Source: Rhodobacterales bacterium
Lineage (GTDB): Bacteria; Pseudomonadota; Alphaproteobacteria; Rhodobacterales; Rhodobacteraceae
NCBI GenBank assembly: GCA_002747325.1
Contig: PDOZ01000040.1
Coordinates: 1-46,863 of the forward strand
Direction of reading: 5' to 3'
DNA: 46,863 bases
A program made the translations under genes and the position numbers. The notes under the pieces were generated by a model. It ran no database searches. It saw only the letters and a list, made by a program, of their open reading frames with translations, and was not told the DNA's origin. Shown in pieces: positions 16,939-25,996 of the stretch (its first letter is position 1; the number at the start of each line of letters is the position of its first letter).

Positions 16939-17964
16939 ATGACCAAAGCCATCCTGCGCGCCCTCGCGGGCGAAACCCTCCCGACCCCGCCGATCTGGAT
17001 GATGCGTCAGGCCGGGCGCTACCTACCGGAATACCGCGCCACCCGCGCCGAAGCCGGCGATTTCCTCTCGCTGTGCTACAATTCCGACCTCGCCGCCGAA
17101 GTCACCCTGCAACCCATCCGGCGCTATGGTTTCGACGCCGCTATCCTCTTTGCCGATATCTTGCTCGTGCCGCAGGCGCTTGGCGCCGACCTCTGGTTCG
17201 TCACCGGCGAAGGCCCGCGCCTTTCGACCATCGAAACCCAGGCCGATTTCGAAGCCCTGAAACCGGCAAACGCCATCCACGAACACCTCGCTCCGGTCTA
17301 CGAAACCGTGCGCATTCTGAGCCGCGAATTGCCGAAAGAAACCACGCTGATCGGCTTTGCAGGCGCGCCCTGGACCGTCGCGACCTACATGATCGCCGGG
17401 CGCGGCACCAAGGATCAGGGCCCGGCACACGCGTTGAAAGCCGAAAACCGCCCGCTGTTTGAGGCACTGCTCGACCGGCTGACCGAAGCCACGATTGATT
17501 ACCTCTCGATGCAGGTCGAAGCGGGTGCGGAAGTGGTAAAGCTGTTTGACAGCTGGGCCGGATCGCTCTCCGGCGAGGATTTCGACCGCTATGCCCTCGC
17601 CCCCGCCCGCCGCATCATCGCGGCGCTGAAAGAACGGCACCCGGGCCTGCCGATCATCGCCTTCCCGCGCGGCGCGAAGGAAAAATACATCGGTTTTGCC
17701 AAGGCGACCGGCGCCGATTGCGTGGCGCTAGACCAATTCACCAACCCGCACTGGGCGGCGAAGCATGTGCAGGTCGATGGCTGTGTGCAGGGCAACCTTG
17801 CGCCGGAACACATGGTCACCGGCGGCGAGGCGCTGGATCGGGCGGTGCGCGAAGTCGTCACCGCCTTCCAAAACGGGCCGCACATCTTCAATCTGGGCCA
17901 CGGGATCACCCCGGACGCCGACCCTGAAAACGTGCAGCGTATGATCGACGCGGTGCGCGGTTAG
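16939..17964 (+). CDS. hemE: Uroporphyrinogen decarboxylase HemE (341 aa)
   Basis: The enzyme removes four carboxyls from uroporphyrinogen III. The N-terminus has [18 protein letters not shown], the conserved substrate-binding Arg motif, followed by [35 protein letters not shown] and FDSWAGSLS; all are typical and intact. AAAGGAAAA precedes the ATG at 16939. A TTGACA at 16887 could be a -35 box, though no good -10 follows. The 113-bp gap to divergent hemC must hold both promoters. The next gene, hemF, is convergent and acts at the following step. Confidence 0.97.
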   Translation: MTKAILRALAGETLPTPPIWMMRQAGRYLPEYRATRAEAGDFLSLCYNSDLAAEVTLQPIRRYGFDAAILFADILLVPQALGADLWFVTGEGPRLSTIETQADFEALKPANAIHEHLAPVYETVRILSRELPKETTLIGFAGAPWTVATYMIAGRGTKDQGPAHALKAENRPLFEALLDRLTEATIDYLSMQVEAGAEVVKLFDSWAGSLSGEDFDRYALAPARRIIAALKERHPGLPIIAFPRGAKEKYIGFAKATGADCVALDQFTNPHWAAKHVQVDGCVQGNLAPEHMVTGGEALDRAVREVVTAFQNGPHIFNLGHGITPDADPENVQRMIDAVRG

Positions 17965-17983
17965 AGCAGAAATCGCTTTCGCT

Positions 17984-18850
17984 TTAAACCCACTTCGCTT
18001 CCGGCGGCATACTCATCAACACCGCCTCCGGGTCATGCCCGGTGGACAGGCCGAACTTGGTGCCCCGATCATAGAGCAGGTTATATTCCGCGTAGATCCC
18101 GCGATGCTCCAACTGCGCCTGCTTGTCTTCAGCGCTCCAGACCTCGCCCATATGCCGCCGCGTCACCGGCAGGAAAGCGGGCAGAAAGGCGCGTCCGGCG
18201 GCTTGCGTGAAGGCAAAATCGGCCTCCCAATCGCCGGTATTGAGATCGTCAAAGAAAATCCCACCGACGCCGCGGGCGCGTTTGCGGTGCGGGATATAGA
18301 AATATTCGTCGGCCCAATCGCGGAAACGCTCATAATAGGCCGGATCATGCGCATCGCAGGCCGCCTTCAAGTCGGCATGAAAATCCGCCGTGTCCTCATC
18401 GCGCGGCAGGCAGGGGTTCAGGTCCGCACCGCCGCCAAACCAATACCGCTCCGGGGTCCAGAACATGCGGGTATTCATATGAACCGCCGGGGTGCGCGGG
18501 TTCTGCATATGCGCCACGAGGCTGATCCCGGAGGCCCAGAACCGCCGATCATCCCCCAAGCCAATCTTGTCGGCCATCGCCTCCGCCGCCTGCGGGGACA
18601 ACTCGCCAAACACGGTGGAGATATTGACCCCGACCTTCTCAAACACCCGACCACCGCGCATGACGCTCATCAGCCCGCCGCCGCCATTTTCGCGCTTGGT
18701 CTCGCGCAGCTCAAACCTGCCCGGCTCCCGATCCGCCAGCGCCGGCACCACGTCCTCACGCTCCAGCGCCTCAAACGCCTCCACGATCTGATTGCGCAAC
18801 TCGGTGAACCACGCGGAAGCTCTGTTCTTTTCGGCTTGCATATCCGGCAT
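17984..18850 (-). CDS. hemF: Oxygen-dependent coproporphyrinogen III oxidase HemF (288 aa)
   Basis: The enzyme converts coproporphyrinogen III to protoporphyrinogen IX using O2, the step after HemE. Family motifs are MRGGRVFEKVGVNISTVFGE, NPRTPAVHMNTRMFW, YWFGGGADLNPCLP and RRHMGEVWSAEDKQAQLEHRG. Length is normal. AAGGAGGG precedes the ATG at 18850. It converges on hemE with a 19-bp gap. No FNR site is seen upstream, fitting the aerobic enzyme; the anaerobic HemN is not in the window. Confidence 0.96.
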   Translation of the reverse strand: MPDMQAEKNRASAWFTELRNQIVEAFEALEREDVVPALADREPGRFELRETKRENGGGGLMSVMRGGRVFEKVGVNISTVFGELSPQAAEAMADKIGLGDDRRFWASGISLVAHMQNPRTPAVHMNTRMFWTPERYWFGGGADLNPCLPRDEDTADFHADLKAACDAHDPAYYERFRDWADEYFYIPHRKRARGVGGIFFDDLNTGDWEADFAFTQAAGRAFLPAFLPVTRRHMGEVWSAEDKQAQLEHRGIYAEYNLLYDRGTKFGLSTGHDPEAVLMSMPPEAKWV

Positions 18851-19032
18851 CTTGCCCTCCTTGTTAGCTCCCTCCCGCCTAACGCACCAGACGCCCTATG
18901 ACGATGCGCAGATTGCCGCGCCTATCCCGCGCAACACCTTTCAGCACATTGTCAGATTTTTGCTAACATACCGTTAACACGCACTTTTCAAGGGATTATT
19001 ATTCCATTAAATTTGCAACAAAGGAGAATCAC

Positions 19033-19401
19033 ATGCGCCACTTTGCCGCCCTTTCCCTCGCCCTCCCCGCCCTGCTCGCCGCCTGCGAACTGACCCCAAG
19101 GCAGGAATGCGAATGGCCGCACCAACGCGAACTCCGGGTGGTGCGTGAAGAAATCAAACAAGTCGAAACCAATCTCGACCGGGGGTTCCGGCTGGTCCCG
19201 ACACAATCCACCACCGGCCTGCATTATTGCATTGACCACTGGGGCGACCCCGAATTGTGCGATGCGGAAGACGGGCGCCCGATGTTTGACCGCCGTCCGA
19301 TCAGCCGCGCGGCGGAAGAAGCCAAGTTTCAGGCGTTGATTGCCGAACGCGCGCGGCTCATGCAAGCGCTGAACCAATGCGCCGCGCAATTCCCGGAATG
19401 A
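19033..19401 (+). CDS. Small putative lipoprotein of unknown function (122 aa)
   Basis: The N-terminus MRHFAALSLALPALLAAC is a lipoprotein signal with lipobox LAAC, so the mature protein would begin at Cys18. The rest is hydrophilic with a likely coiled stretch (QRELRVVREEIKQVETNLDR) and Cys at 26, 67, 75 and 116, enough for disulfides in the periplasm. AAAGGAGA precedes the ATG. I do not recognise the family. The stop codon directly abuts that of the convergent SDR gene. Confidence 0.75.
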   Translation: MRHFAALSLALPALLAACELTPRQECEWPHQRELRVVREEIKQVETNLDRGFRLVPTQSTTGLHYCIDHWGDPELCDAEDGRPMFDRRPISRAAEEAKFQALIAERARLMQALNQCAAQFPE

Positions 19402-20238
19402 TTAATGCGCGGGCGCACCAACCGCATCAACCAGCGTGCGCCCGCCATCGACCTCGATCACCTGCCCGGTCATGAAGCCAGAACTATCCGAACAGAGGAA
19501 CCGCGCGGTTTCCGCCAATTCCTCCGCCGGGGCGATGCGACCAAGCGGGGTGCCGTCGATGATCTGTTCGCGAATGCTGGCATCCTCGCGCAACGCGTCG
19601 CGAAGGCTGGCGCTCATCACCGAACCAAAGGAAATGGCGTTGACCCGGATGCGGTGCGGCGCCAGCGCCAGTGCCAGCGAACGGGTCATCTGTTCCGACG
19701 CGGCGGCCGCGATGGAAAAGGCCATCAGCCCCGGTTGCGAGCGCGAGGCCGCGATCGAGGACAGGTTGAGAATCACCCCCAGCGGCACCTCGCTTTCCTC
19801 GTCCAACTCGCTACCCTGCGCGATCATCCGCTTGGCGACATGCTGCGAGACCCGCAGCGCCGTCAGCATGTTCTGATCCATCAGCTCCGGCACCGACTTG
19901 TCGGCCACGTCCAGCGGATCGGAAACGCACATCTTCCGCGACGCATTCACCAAAATATCGACCCGATCAAAAGCGTCGAGCGTGGTGGACAGCAAGTTAG
20001 TGATGGTCAGCTTCTTACGCAAATCACCCGCGAAAATCCGGGTTTGCCGCTCCATCTCGCGCCCGTCTTTGTCCTCGGACACCGCGTTATCGCCAAACTC
20101 CGCAACAAGCCGCGCCTCGTCCATATCGACGCAAACCACATTGGCCCCGTGATCGGCAAAGTGACGCGCGATGGCAAGGCCAACCCCATTGGCCGCCCCG
20201 GTGACAATCGCGGTCTTGCCGCTAATCGAAAAAGACAT
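19402..20238 (-). CDS. SDR-family protein lacking catalytic Tyr and Lys (278 aa)
   Basis: A Rossmann-fold short-chain dehydrogenase/reductase. The nucleotide-binding TGAANGVGLAIA is intact and the Ser of the triad is kept (NLSSIAA). Where classical SDRs have YxxxK, the protein reads MAFSIAAAASEQM: Tyr is Phe and Lys is Ala. The NNAG motif has become NASR. The C-terminus (GFMTGQVIEVDGGRTLVD) is normal. It probably binds NAD(P) or has become a non-catalytic partner; classical redox activity is doubtful. The stop codon of this gene's upstream neighbour (the RsmC-like methyltransferase) adjoins its start at 20238. Confidence 0.85.
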   Translation of the reverse strand: MSFSISGKTAIVTGAANGVGLAIARHFADHGANVVCVDMDEARLVAEFGDNAVSEDKDGREMERQTRIFAGDLRKKLTITNLLSTTLDAFDRVDILVNASRKMCVSDPLDVADKSVPELMDQNMLTALRVSQHVAKRMIAQGSELDEESEVPLGVILNLSSIAASRSQPGLMAFSIAAAASEQMTRSLALALAPHRIRVNAISFGSVMSASLRDALREDASIREQIIDGTPLGRIAPAEELAETARFLCSDSSGFMTGQVIEVDGGRTLVDAVGAPAH

Positions 20239-21203
20239 CAGCCCCTCCGTTGTTTGCGCGCGCCCGTTGCGCGAAAAATCTTGAACGCTGGCGTGCCGGG
20301 CATCTCATCCACCCGGCCGAACCTGCGCTCCAGATCAGCTTCATATGGCAAGTGCCGGTTGGCAACCATCCAGAATTCACCACCCGGCTTCAACAGACGT
20401 GCCGCCGTTGCGATGAAAACACGCCCCAGCTCGGGAACCCCGGCGCGACCTGCATGAAACGGTGGGTTGGAAATAACGTAATCATATGGGTTGGCAGTGA
20501 AATTCACGGCGTCAGCCCAATGAAGCTGCGCCCGCGCATCCGGGACATTGTCCCGCGCGCAGGTCAGGGCCACATGATCCGCCTCAACCAGATCCACGGC
20601 GGAAACCCGCGCATTTTGCAGGGCATGGCGGGCGAGAAAGCCCCAGCCCGCGCCAAGATCCAGTACCCGACCGGACAGCTCGGGCAGCGCCTGCACCAAA
20701 GCGACCGACCCCGGATCCGGCGCATCGGCGGAGAACACGCCCGGCGCGGTGCGAAAGCCATCAAACGCCTGCCCCGCGCCGCGCCAATCCGCAAAATCCC
20801 CCGGCTCAAACCAGAAAATCCGCCCGTGCGCCTTGGACAAATCACCCAACAGCGGCACCCGTTTGCGAATATCGGCATGGATCGAGGCGACCCCGTCCTG
20901 TTTGTGCCCGTCCACGATCACCAGCCCGTCACACACCGCCGCCGCCCGCGCAATCAGGTCGCGCGCTTCCGCCTTGGCGCGCGGCAACACGACCAGCGCC
21001 GCCGCGTAGCGCCCGCTTTCTTCGCGTACCGTCGGCATCCCGGCCCGCTCAAAATGCTGCGCCACGGGGAAATGCCGGCAAATCACCTCCGCGCCCGAAA
21101 GCCCGGCCAGATCATAGCCCGCAAACGGCTCGAAAACCGCCAGCCGACCAACGGGCAACTCCAGCCCACGCCGCAGCGCCAATGCCAAGCGGGAACCGGC
21201 CAA
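20238..21203 (-). CDS. rsmC: RsmC-like class I methyltransferase (321 aa)
   Basis: This is probably a 16S rRNA (guanine-N2) methyltransferase. The C-terminal half is an active MTS domain with motif I VLDLGAGWGFLA and catalytic NPPF in DYVISNPPFHAGR. The N-terminal half resembles the degenerate domain of RsmC. No ATG fits; a TTG at 21203 starts 6 nt after the clpS stop, and a second TTG follows at 21188. It overlaps the SDR start by 1 nt, so clpS, this gene and the SDR look like one transcript. The exact rRNA position cannot be read from sequence. Confidence 0.85.
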   Translation of the reverse strand: MAGSRLALALRRGLELPVGRLAVFEPFAGYDLAGLSGAEVICRHFPVAQHFERAGMPTVREESGRYAAALVVLPRAKAEARDLIARAAAVCDGLVIVDGHKQDGVASIHADIRKRVPLLGDLSKAHGRIFWFEPGDFADWRGAGQAFDGFRTAPGVFSADAPDPGSVALVQALPELSGRVLDLGAGWGFLARHALQNARVSAVDLVEADHVALTCARDNVPDARAQLHWADAVNFTANPYDYVISNPPFHAGRAGVPELGRVFIATAARLLKPGGEFWMVANRHLPYEADLERRFGRVDEMPGTPAFKIFRATGARKQRRG

Positions 21204-21209
21204 ACGCGC

Positions 21210-21530
21210 CTATTCCTTTTCCATCGTGCATTGCAGCGGATGCTGATTCTCGCGCGCCGAATCCATCACCTGCTGCACCTTGGTTTCCGCCACTTCGCGC
21301 GAAAACACCCCAACCACGGCCAATCCCTTCTTATGCACCGTCAGCATCACCTCGAAAGCCTGCGCGTGGTTCATGCCGAAAAACCGCTCCAACACCACGA
21401 TGACAAATTCCATCGGCGTGAAGTCATCGTTCAAAAGCATGACCTTATACATCGGCGGCTTGCGGGTTTTCGGACGGGTCGCAAGCGCGACATCGCCTTC
21501 CCCGTCGAACGGATCGTCCGAACCGGACAT
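21210..21530 (-). CDS. clpS: ClpS adaptor for ClpAP (106 aa)
   Basis: ClpS delivers N-end-rule substrates to ClpA. The core [20 protein letters not shown] contains the NDD(F/Y)TP motif with the Asp pair that reads the substrate N-terminus. [19 protein letters not shown] follows; the hydrophobic pocket and ClpA-binding side are normal. I chose the ATG at 21530 ([10 protein letters not shown]). A TTG at 21551 would add 7 residues but is less likely. clpA is not in the window. Confidence 0.95.
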   Translation of the reverse strand: MSGSDDPFDGEGDVALATRPKTRKPPMYKVMLLNDDFTPMEFVIVVLERFFGMNHAQAFEVMLTVHKKGLAVVGVFSREVAETKVQQVMDSARENQHPLQCTMEKE

Positions 21531-21861
21531 GGTGATCAAACTGACCGACAAAGCGTCCCTCCGAAATTGCCGCCTGAACCTCGCTTATAGGCCCAAATCA
21601 TACGGTGAAAAAGGCCATCCGGGCGCCAAAGGCGCGCAAAGCTGTAACCCTGACGCTACACTTTATCGAAAATTTTACGCATAAATTCGGACCGTCGCAT
21701 ATATTGTAGCCTTCGCGCACATCACCGCAACATATCCCCCCGCGCCCTAAATCTGTGAAAATATCCTTATAAATTAAATGTTTCCGCGCTGACCTTCATC
21801 TGCTAACCTGACGAAAATATGGGCGAAAAGACCCAATAACTGAGGCAGAATAGGTGATCCG
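21531..21861. other. Divergent promoter region of clpS and the D-Ala carboxypeptidase gene
   Basis: There is no gene in these 331 bp. The half near the carboxypeptidase is AT-rich, with TATAAA at 21768-21773 as a possible -10 but no clear -35. I see no palindrome or RNA structure strong enough to name. Confidence 0.5.
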
Positions 21862-23289
21862 GTGGCAAGGCGTCTGGAGCAGATGGTCCGTCTAGGGCTG
21901 TTTTTCACACTCATGGTATTTTTCGCGGTGCCGGTTTTCGCGGCGCCCTATGCGGCAATGGTGATGGATATGCGCACCGGCAAAGTGCTGCATTCGCGCA
22001 ATGCCGATACGCAATTGCACCCCGCCTCGCTGACCAAGATGATGACGCTTTACGTCGTGTTCGAAGCAGTCGAAAACGGCGAAATCAGCCTCGACACCAA
22101 GGTGACAATTTCCGCCAAAGCCGCCAATGAACCGCCCTCGAAGCTGGGTCTGCGTCAGGGACAACGCATCGCGCTGCGCTACCTGATCCGTGGCGCGGCA
22201 GTGAAATCCGCCAACGATGCCGCGACCGCGCTGGCCGAAGCCATTTCCGGCTCGGAAGCCGCGTTCGCCCGGCGCATGAACCGCACCGCCAAGGCGATGG
22301 GCATGACGCGCACGCATTTCAAGAACGCACACGGGCTGACCGAAGCGGGGCATATGTCGACCGCCCGCGACATGACCAAGCTGGGCCGTCATATCTTCTT
22401 CGACTACCCTCAGTATTATAACCTGTTTTCGCGCCGCACCGCCGATGCGGGCGTCGCCAGGGTCGCCAATACCAACCGCCGCTTTCTCGCCAGCTACCGC
22501 GGCGCGGACGGGATCAAAACCGGCTACACCCGCGCGGCGGGCTATAACCTCGTAGCCTCCGCCGAGCGTGGTTCCAAGCGCATCATTACGACCGTATTCG
22601 GCGGCCGCTCAAGCGCTTCGCGCAACGCAAAAGTCGCGGAACTGATGGATATGGGCTTTGCCCGCGCGCCAACCCGCGTTGCCCTGCGCGCGCCGACCCG
22701 CCCGGCCTATCAGGGCAAAGGGAGCGGCACCCGGATCGCGCAAGCCCCCGCAGCGCCGAGCGGCAATGGCGGTTCCGGCCTGACCATCCGCCTTACCGGC
22801 GCACCAGCCAAATCGCCGCGTCCCGCAGCGCGCCCGACCGTCGCCGCGCCGGATGCAACACTTGTCGCGGCCATCACCGAAGGGGTCGATGCGCTGGTGA
22901 CACAAGTCACGGCAGAAACCACCGCACCCGCACAGGCTCCCGCCCCGGTCAGCCGCCCCGAAACCAAACCGGCGGAAATCATCCTTGCTTCGGTCTCGAC
23001 AGAAGAACCGGAAGAGGTGGTGCAGGAAATCGTCACCCGCATGTCCAGCTCCGGCGGGCGGCACTGGGGCATCAATGTTGGCGTGTTCAAATCGGAATTT
23101 GAAGCCAGCCGCATGTTGCTGAAAACCGCGCTGGCGGAACTGACGACACTGGGCGAAGCGCTGCGCAAGGTGAAGCGCCATTCGCGCGGCTTTGACGCCA
23201 ATTTCGTCGGCCTGACGCAGGAAATGGCGGAACTGGCCTGCAAACGGTTGGCGGCGCGTAACACCGAATGCAAGGTTCTCCGGCCTTAA
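21862..23289 (+). CDS. D-alanyl-D-alanine carboxypeptidase (S11) with C-terminal SPOR domain (475 aa)
   Basis: This is a penicillin-binding-type enzyme that trims peptidoglycan stem peptides in the periplasm. A signal peptide (LGLFFTLMVFFAVPVFA) is followed by the S11 fold with SLTK (nucleophile Ser), SAN and KTG in DGIKTGYT. A low-complexity Pro/Ala linker leads to a SPOR domain at the end (GGRHWGINVGVFKSEFEA ... ECKVLRP), which binds denuded glycan and often directs proteins to the septum. The start is GTG at 21862; ATG at 21883 is an alternative but has poor spacing to GGAG. The stop interlocks with convergent yejF (TTAA, 23286-23289). Confidence 0.92.
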   Translation: MARRLEQMVRLGLFFTLMVFFAVPVFAAPYAAMVMDMRTGKVLHSRNADTQLHPASLTKMMTLYVVFEAVENGEISLDTKVTISAKAANEPPSKLGLRQGQRIALRYLIRGAAVKSANDAATALAEAISGSEAAFARRMNRTAKAMGMTRTHFKNAHGLTEAGHMSTARDMTKLGRHIFFDYPQYYNLFSRRTADAGVARVANTNRRFLASYRGADGIKTGYTRAAGYNLVASAERGSKRIITTVFGGRSSASRNAKVAELMDMGFARAPTRVALRAPTRPAYQGKGSGTRIAQAPAAPSGNGGSGLTIRLTGAPAKSPRPAARPTVAAPDATLVAAITEGVDALVTQVTAETTAPAQAPAPVSRPETKPAEIILASVSTEEPEEVVQEIVTRMSSSGGRHWGINVGVFKSEFEASRMLLKTALAELTTLGEALRKVKRHSRGFDANFVGLTQEMAELACKRLAARNTECKVLRP

Positions 23290-24893
23290 AAACCAGCCCC
23301 CTCACGCGCTTCCAGATCAAATGCCGCTGCCATCAACGCGCGGGTATATGCCGTCTTTGGCGCGGTGAAAATCTCCGCCGCTGGTCCCGCCTCGACCACA
23401 TCCCCGGCCTTCATCACCAACACCTGATGCGCCAGCGCACGCACCACTTTCAGGTCATGCGAGATGAAAAGATACGCCAGCCCATGATCGCGCTGCAACC
23501 GACGTAACAGATCGACAATCTGCACCTGCACCGTCATGTCCAGCGCCGAAGTCGGCTCGTCCAGAACGAGCAATGCCGGGTGCAGGATCATGGCGCGGGC
23601 AATGGCGATGCGCTGGCGCTGGCCGCCGGAAAACTCATGCGGGTAGCGGTGCATCATCTCCGGGTCCAGACCGACCTCCTGCATGATCTCCGCCACCATC
23701 TCACGCCGCGATTTCCCCGCCTCGCTTCCATGCACCGACAGCCCCTCGGCAATGATTTCCTCCGCCGTCATGCGCGGCGACAGCGAGCCGAACGGATCCT
23801 GAAACACCACCTGCATATCGCGCCGCATCCCGCGCAACGCCTTCTCCGCCCGCCCCTGCACATCCTGCCCCATGAACACAATCGGCCCCTCGGAACGGAT
23901 GAGGCGCAACATGGCCAGCGCCAGCGTCGTCTTGCCGGACCCGCTTTCCCCAACCACGCCAAGGGTCTCGCCCGCGCGGATGGAAAAACTCGCCCCGTTC
24001 ACTGCCTTGATATGCCCAACCGTGCGGCGCAACAGCCCGCGCTCAATAGGGAACCAGACCCGAAGCCCCTCCGCGCGCACCACTTCTTTCGCCCCTTCCG
24101 GCACCGCGCCCGGCGCGCCAGACGGTTCGGCGGCGAGTAGCATCTGCGTGTAAGGATGCTGCGGCGCGCTGAAAATCGCCTCCGCCGGTCCCGCTTCGAC
24201 AATCTCTCCGGCCTGCATGACACAGACCCGATCGGCAAATTTGCGCACGATGGCGAGGTCGTGGGTAATGAACAACAGGCTCATGGCACGGCTCTGTTTC
24301 AACTCCGCCAGAAGCTCCAAAATCTGCGCCTGAATGGTCACGTCGAGCGCGGTGGTCGGCTCGTCGGCAACAAGGAGTTTCGGCCCGTTGGCGAGCGCCA
24401 TGGCGATCATCACCCGCTGCCGCTGGCCGCCGGAAAGCTGATGCGGATAGGAGGCAAGGCGGCTCTCCGGCTCCGGGATGCCGACCTGTTCGAGCAGGCC
24501 AATGAGATGCGCCCGCGCCGCGTAACCGGACAAGCCCTGATGCAACTCCACGCTCTCGCGAAGCTGCTTTTCGATTGTGTGCAGCGGGTTGAGCGAGGTC
24601 ATCGGCTCCTGAAAAATAAAGCTGACATCGTTGCCGCGCACCTGCCGCAGCTTGCGTTCGCTGGCGCCGATCAGCTCCTCGCCCTCAAACTGCGCCGAGC
24701 CGGAAACCCTGGCGCTCAGGGGCAACAGGCCCAAGGCCGACAGCGCCGTAACCGACTTGCCCGACCCGCTTTCGCCCACCAGCGCCACAGTCTCCCCCGC
24801 GCCCACCTCAAAAGAAACGCCCCTCACCGCCGGGATGCGCTTGCCGTCCTGCCGAAAGGACACCGACAAATCCTGAACCCGCAGCAAACTCAT
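23286..24893 (-). CDS. yejF: Peptide ABC transporter ATPase YejF, two fused ABC domains (535 aa)
   Basis: This provides both ATPase domains of the YejABEF importer. The first half has GESGSGKSVTA, LSGGQRQRVMIAMAL and LLVADEPTTALD; the second has GESGSGKTTLALA, FSGGQRQRIAIARAM and LLVLDEPTSALD. Each ends with the oligopeptide/dipeptide-type extension. All catalytic residues are present in both halves. The start overlaps yejE by 4 nt. In E. coli the system imports microcin C and related peptides; a general peptide role is likely here. Confidence 0.94.
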   Translation of the reverse strand: MSLLRVQDLSVSFRQDGKRIPAVRGVSFEVGAGETVALVGESGSGKSVTALSALGLLPLSARVSGSAQFEGEELIGASERKLRQVRGNDVSFIFQEPMTSLNPLHTIEKQLRESVELHQGLSGYAARAHLIGLLEQVGIPEPESRLASYPHQLSGGQRQRVMIAMALANGPKLLVADEPTTALDVTIQAQILELLAELKQSRAMSLLFITHDLAIVRKFADRVCVMQAGEIVEAGPAEAIFSAPQHPYTQMLLAAEPSGAPGAVPEGAKEVVRAEGLRVWFPIERGLLRRTVGHIKAVNGASFSIRAGETLGVVGESGSGKTTLALAMLRLIRSEGPIVFMGQDVQGRAEKALRGMRRDMQVVFQDPFGSLSPRMTAEEIIAEGLSVHGSEAGKSRREMVAEIMQEVGLDPEMMHRYPHEFSGGQRQRIAIARAMILHPALLVLDEPTSALDMTVQVQIVDLLRRLQRDHGLAYLFISHDLKVVRALAHQVLVMKAGDVVEAGPAAEIFTAPKTAYTRALMAAAFDLEAREGAGF

Positions 24894-25996
24894 TGGAACG
24901 TCTTCCTCGGATCAAACGCATCCCGCACGCCCTCGAAGATGAAAACCAGCAGGGAGAGCAGGATGGTAAAGGTGCCAAAGGCGGTAAAGCCCAGCCACGG
25001 CGCCTGCAGGTTCTGCTTCGCCTGTCGGGTCAATTCACCGAGGCTGGGCGCGTTGGCGGGCAAGCCGTAGCCCAGAAAATCCAGCGCGGCGAGCGAGCCG
25101 ATGGTGCCGGTGATGATGAAGGGCAGCATGGTTAACGTGGCCACCATCGCGTTGGGCAGCATATGGCGGAACATGATCACGCGGTTGGACACGCCCAACG
25201 CCTTCGCCGCGCGCACATATTCAAAATTGCGCGCCCGCAAAAACTCCGCCCGCACCACGCCAACCAGCGCAGGCCAACCAAAAATCACCGTCACAAAGAC
25301 CAGAAGCCAGAAACTACGCCCCAAAATCGCGGTCAGAATGATGATGATATAAAGCGAGGGGGTGGAGCCCCAGATTTCCAGAAACCGCTGGAACAACAGG
25401 TCGACCCGCCCGCCGAAATACCCCTGCACCGCCCCGGCCGCGATGCCGATGACGGAGGTGACGGCAGTCACGACGATGGTAAACAGGATCGACAGCCGGA
25501 AGCCGTAAATCACCCGCGCCAACACATCGCGCGCCGTGTCGTCCGTGCCCAAAAGATGCACCGCATCCGGCGGCGAGGGCGCGGGCTGACCGATATTATT
25601 GATCGTGTCGTAAGAGAACGGCAGCGGCGGCCAGAGGATCATCCCTGCCTCAATGGCCTGCCCGGCAACCTCCCCATCCGCCGCATCCGCCATCACCTCT
25701 TCCGGCGCCTCAAAACAGCTTTCCAACCCGCCCGACAGGATCAGACACTGCACCTCCGGGTCGCCATAAATCGCCTCGGTGCGAAAATCGCCACCAAACG
25801 CGGTCTCGGGGTAAAAGCGGAAAATCGGCATGTGATAGGCGCCCTGATAACGCACCAGAATGGGCTTATCGTTGGCGATAAATTCGGCAAAAAGCGAGAT
25901 GCCGAACAGGGCAATGAACAGGATCAACGACCAAAAAGCGCGCCGGTTTTGGCGAAAATTGCGCCAACGCCGCTGGTTGAGCGGGGAGAGCTTCAT
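24890..25996 (-). CDS. yejE: Peptide ABC transporter permease YejE (368 aa)
   Basis: This is a DppC-type inner-membrane permease. The N-terminus has NQRRWRNFRQNRRAFWSL before helix 1; a periplasmic region of about 100 residues follows, then LGTDDTARDVLARVIYGFRLS and further helices with the EAA loop EYVRAAKALGVSNR. It is roughly 25 residues longer than E. coli YejE; the extra sequence is in the first periplasmic region and contains the only two cysteines of the protein (84 and 94). It overlaps both neighbours by 4 nt. Confidence 0.93.
   Translation of the reverse strand: MKLSPLNQRRWRNFRQNRRAFWSLILFIALFGISLFAEFIANDKPILVRYQGAYHMPIFRFYPETAFGGDFRTEAIYGDPEVQCLILSGGLESCFEAPEEVMADAADGEVAGQAIEAGMILWPPLPFSYDTINNIGQPAPSPPDAVHLLGTDDTARDVLARVIYGFRLSILFTIVVTAVTSVIGIAAGAVQGYFGGRVDLLFQRFLEIWGSTPSLYIIIILTAILGRSFWLLVFVTVIFGWPALVGVVRAEFLRARNFEYVRAAKALGVSNRVIMFRHMLPNAMVATLTMLPFIITGTIGSLAALDFLGYGLPANAPSLGELTRQAKQNLQAPWLGFTAFGTFTILLSLLVFIFEGVRDAFDPRKTFQ

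Noticed and set aside
16019..16942. 307-codon plus-strand frame opposite hemC
   Set aside because: Antisense shadow with extreme Arg/His/Gln content; hemC is complete on the other strand.
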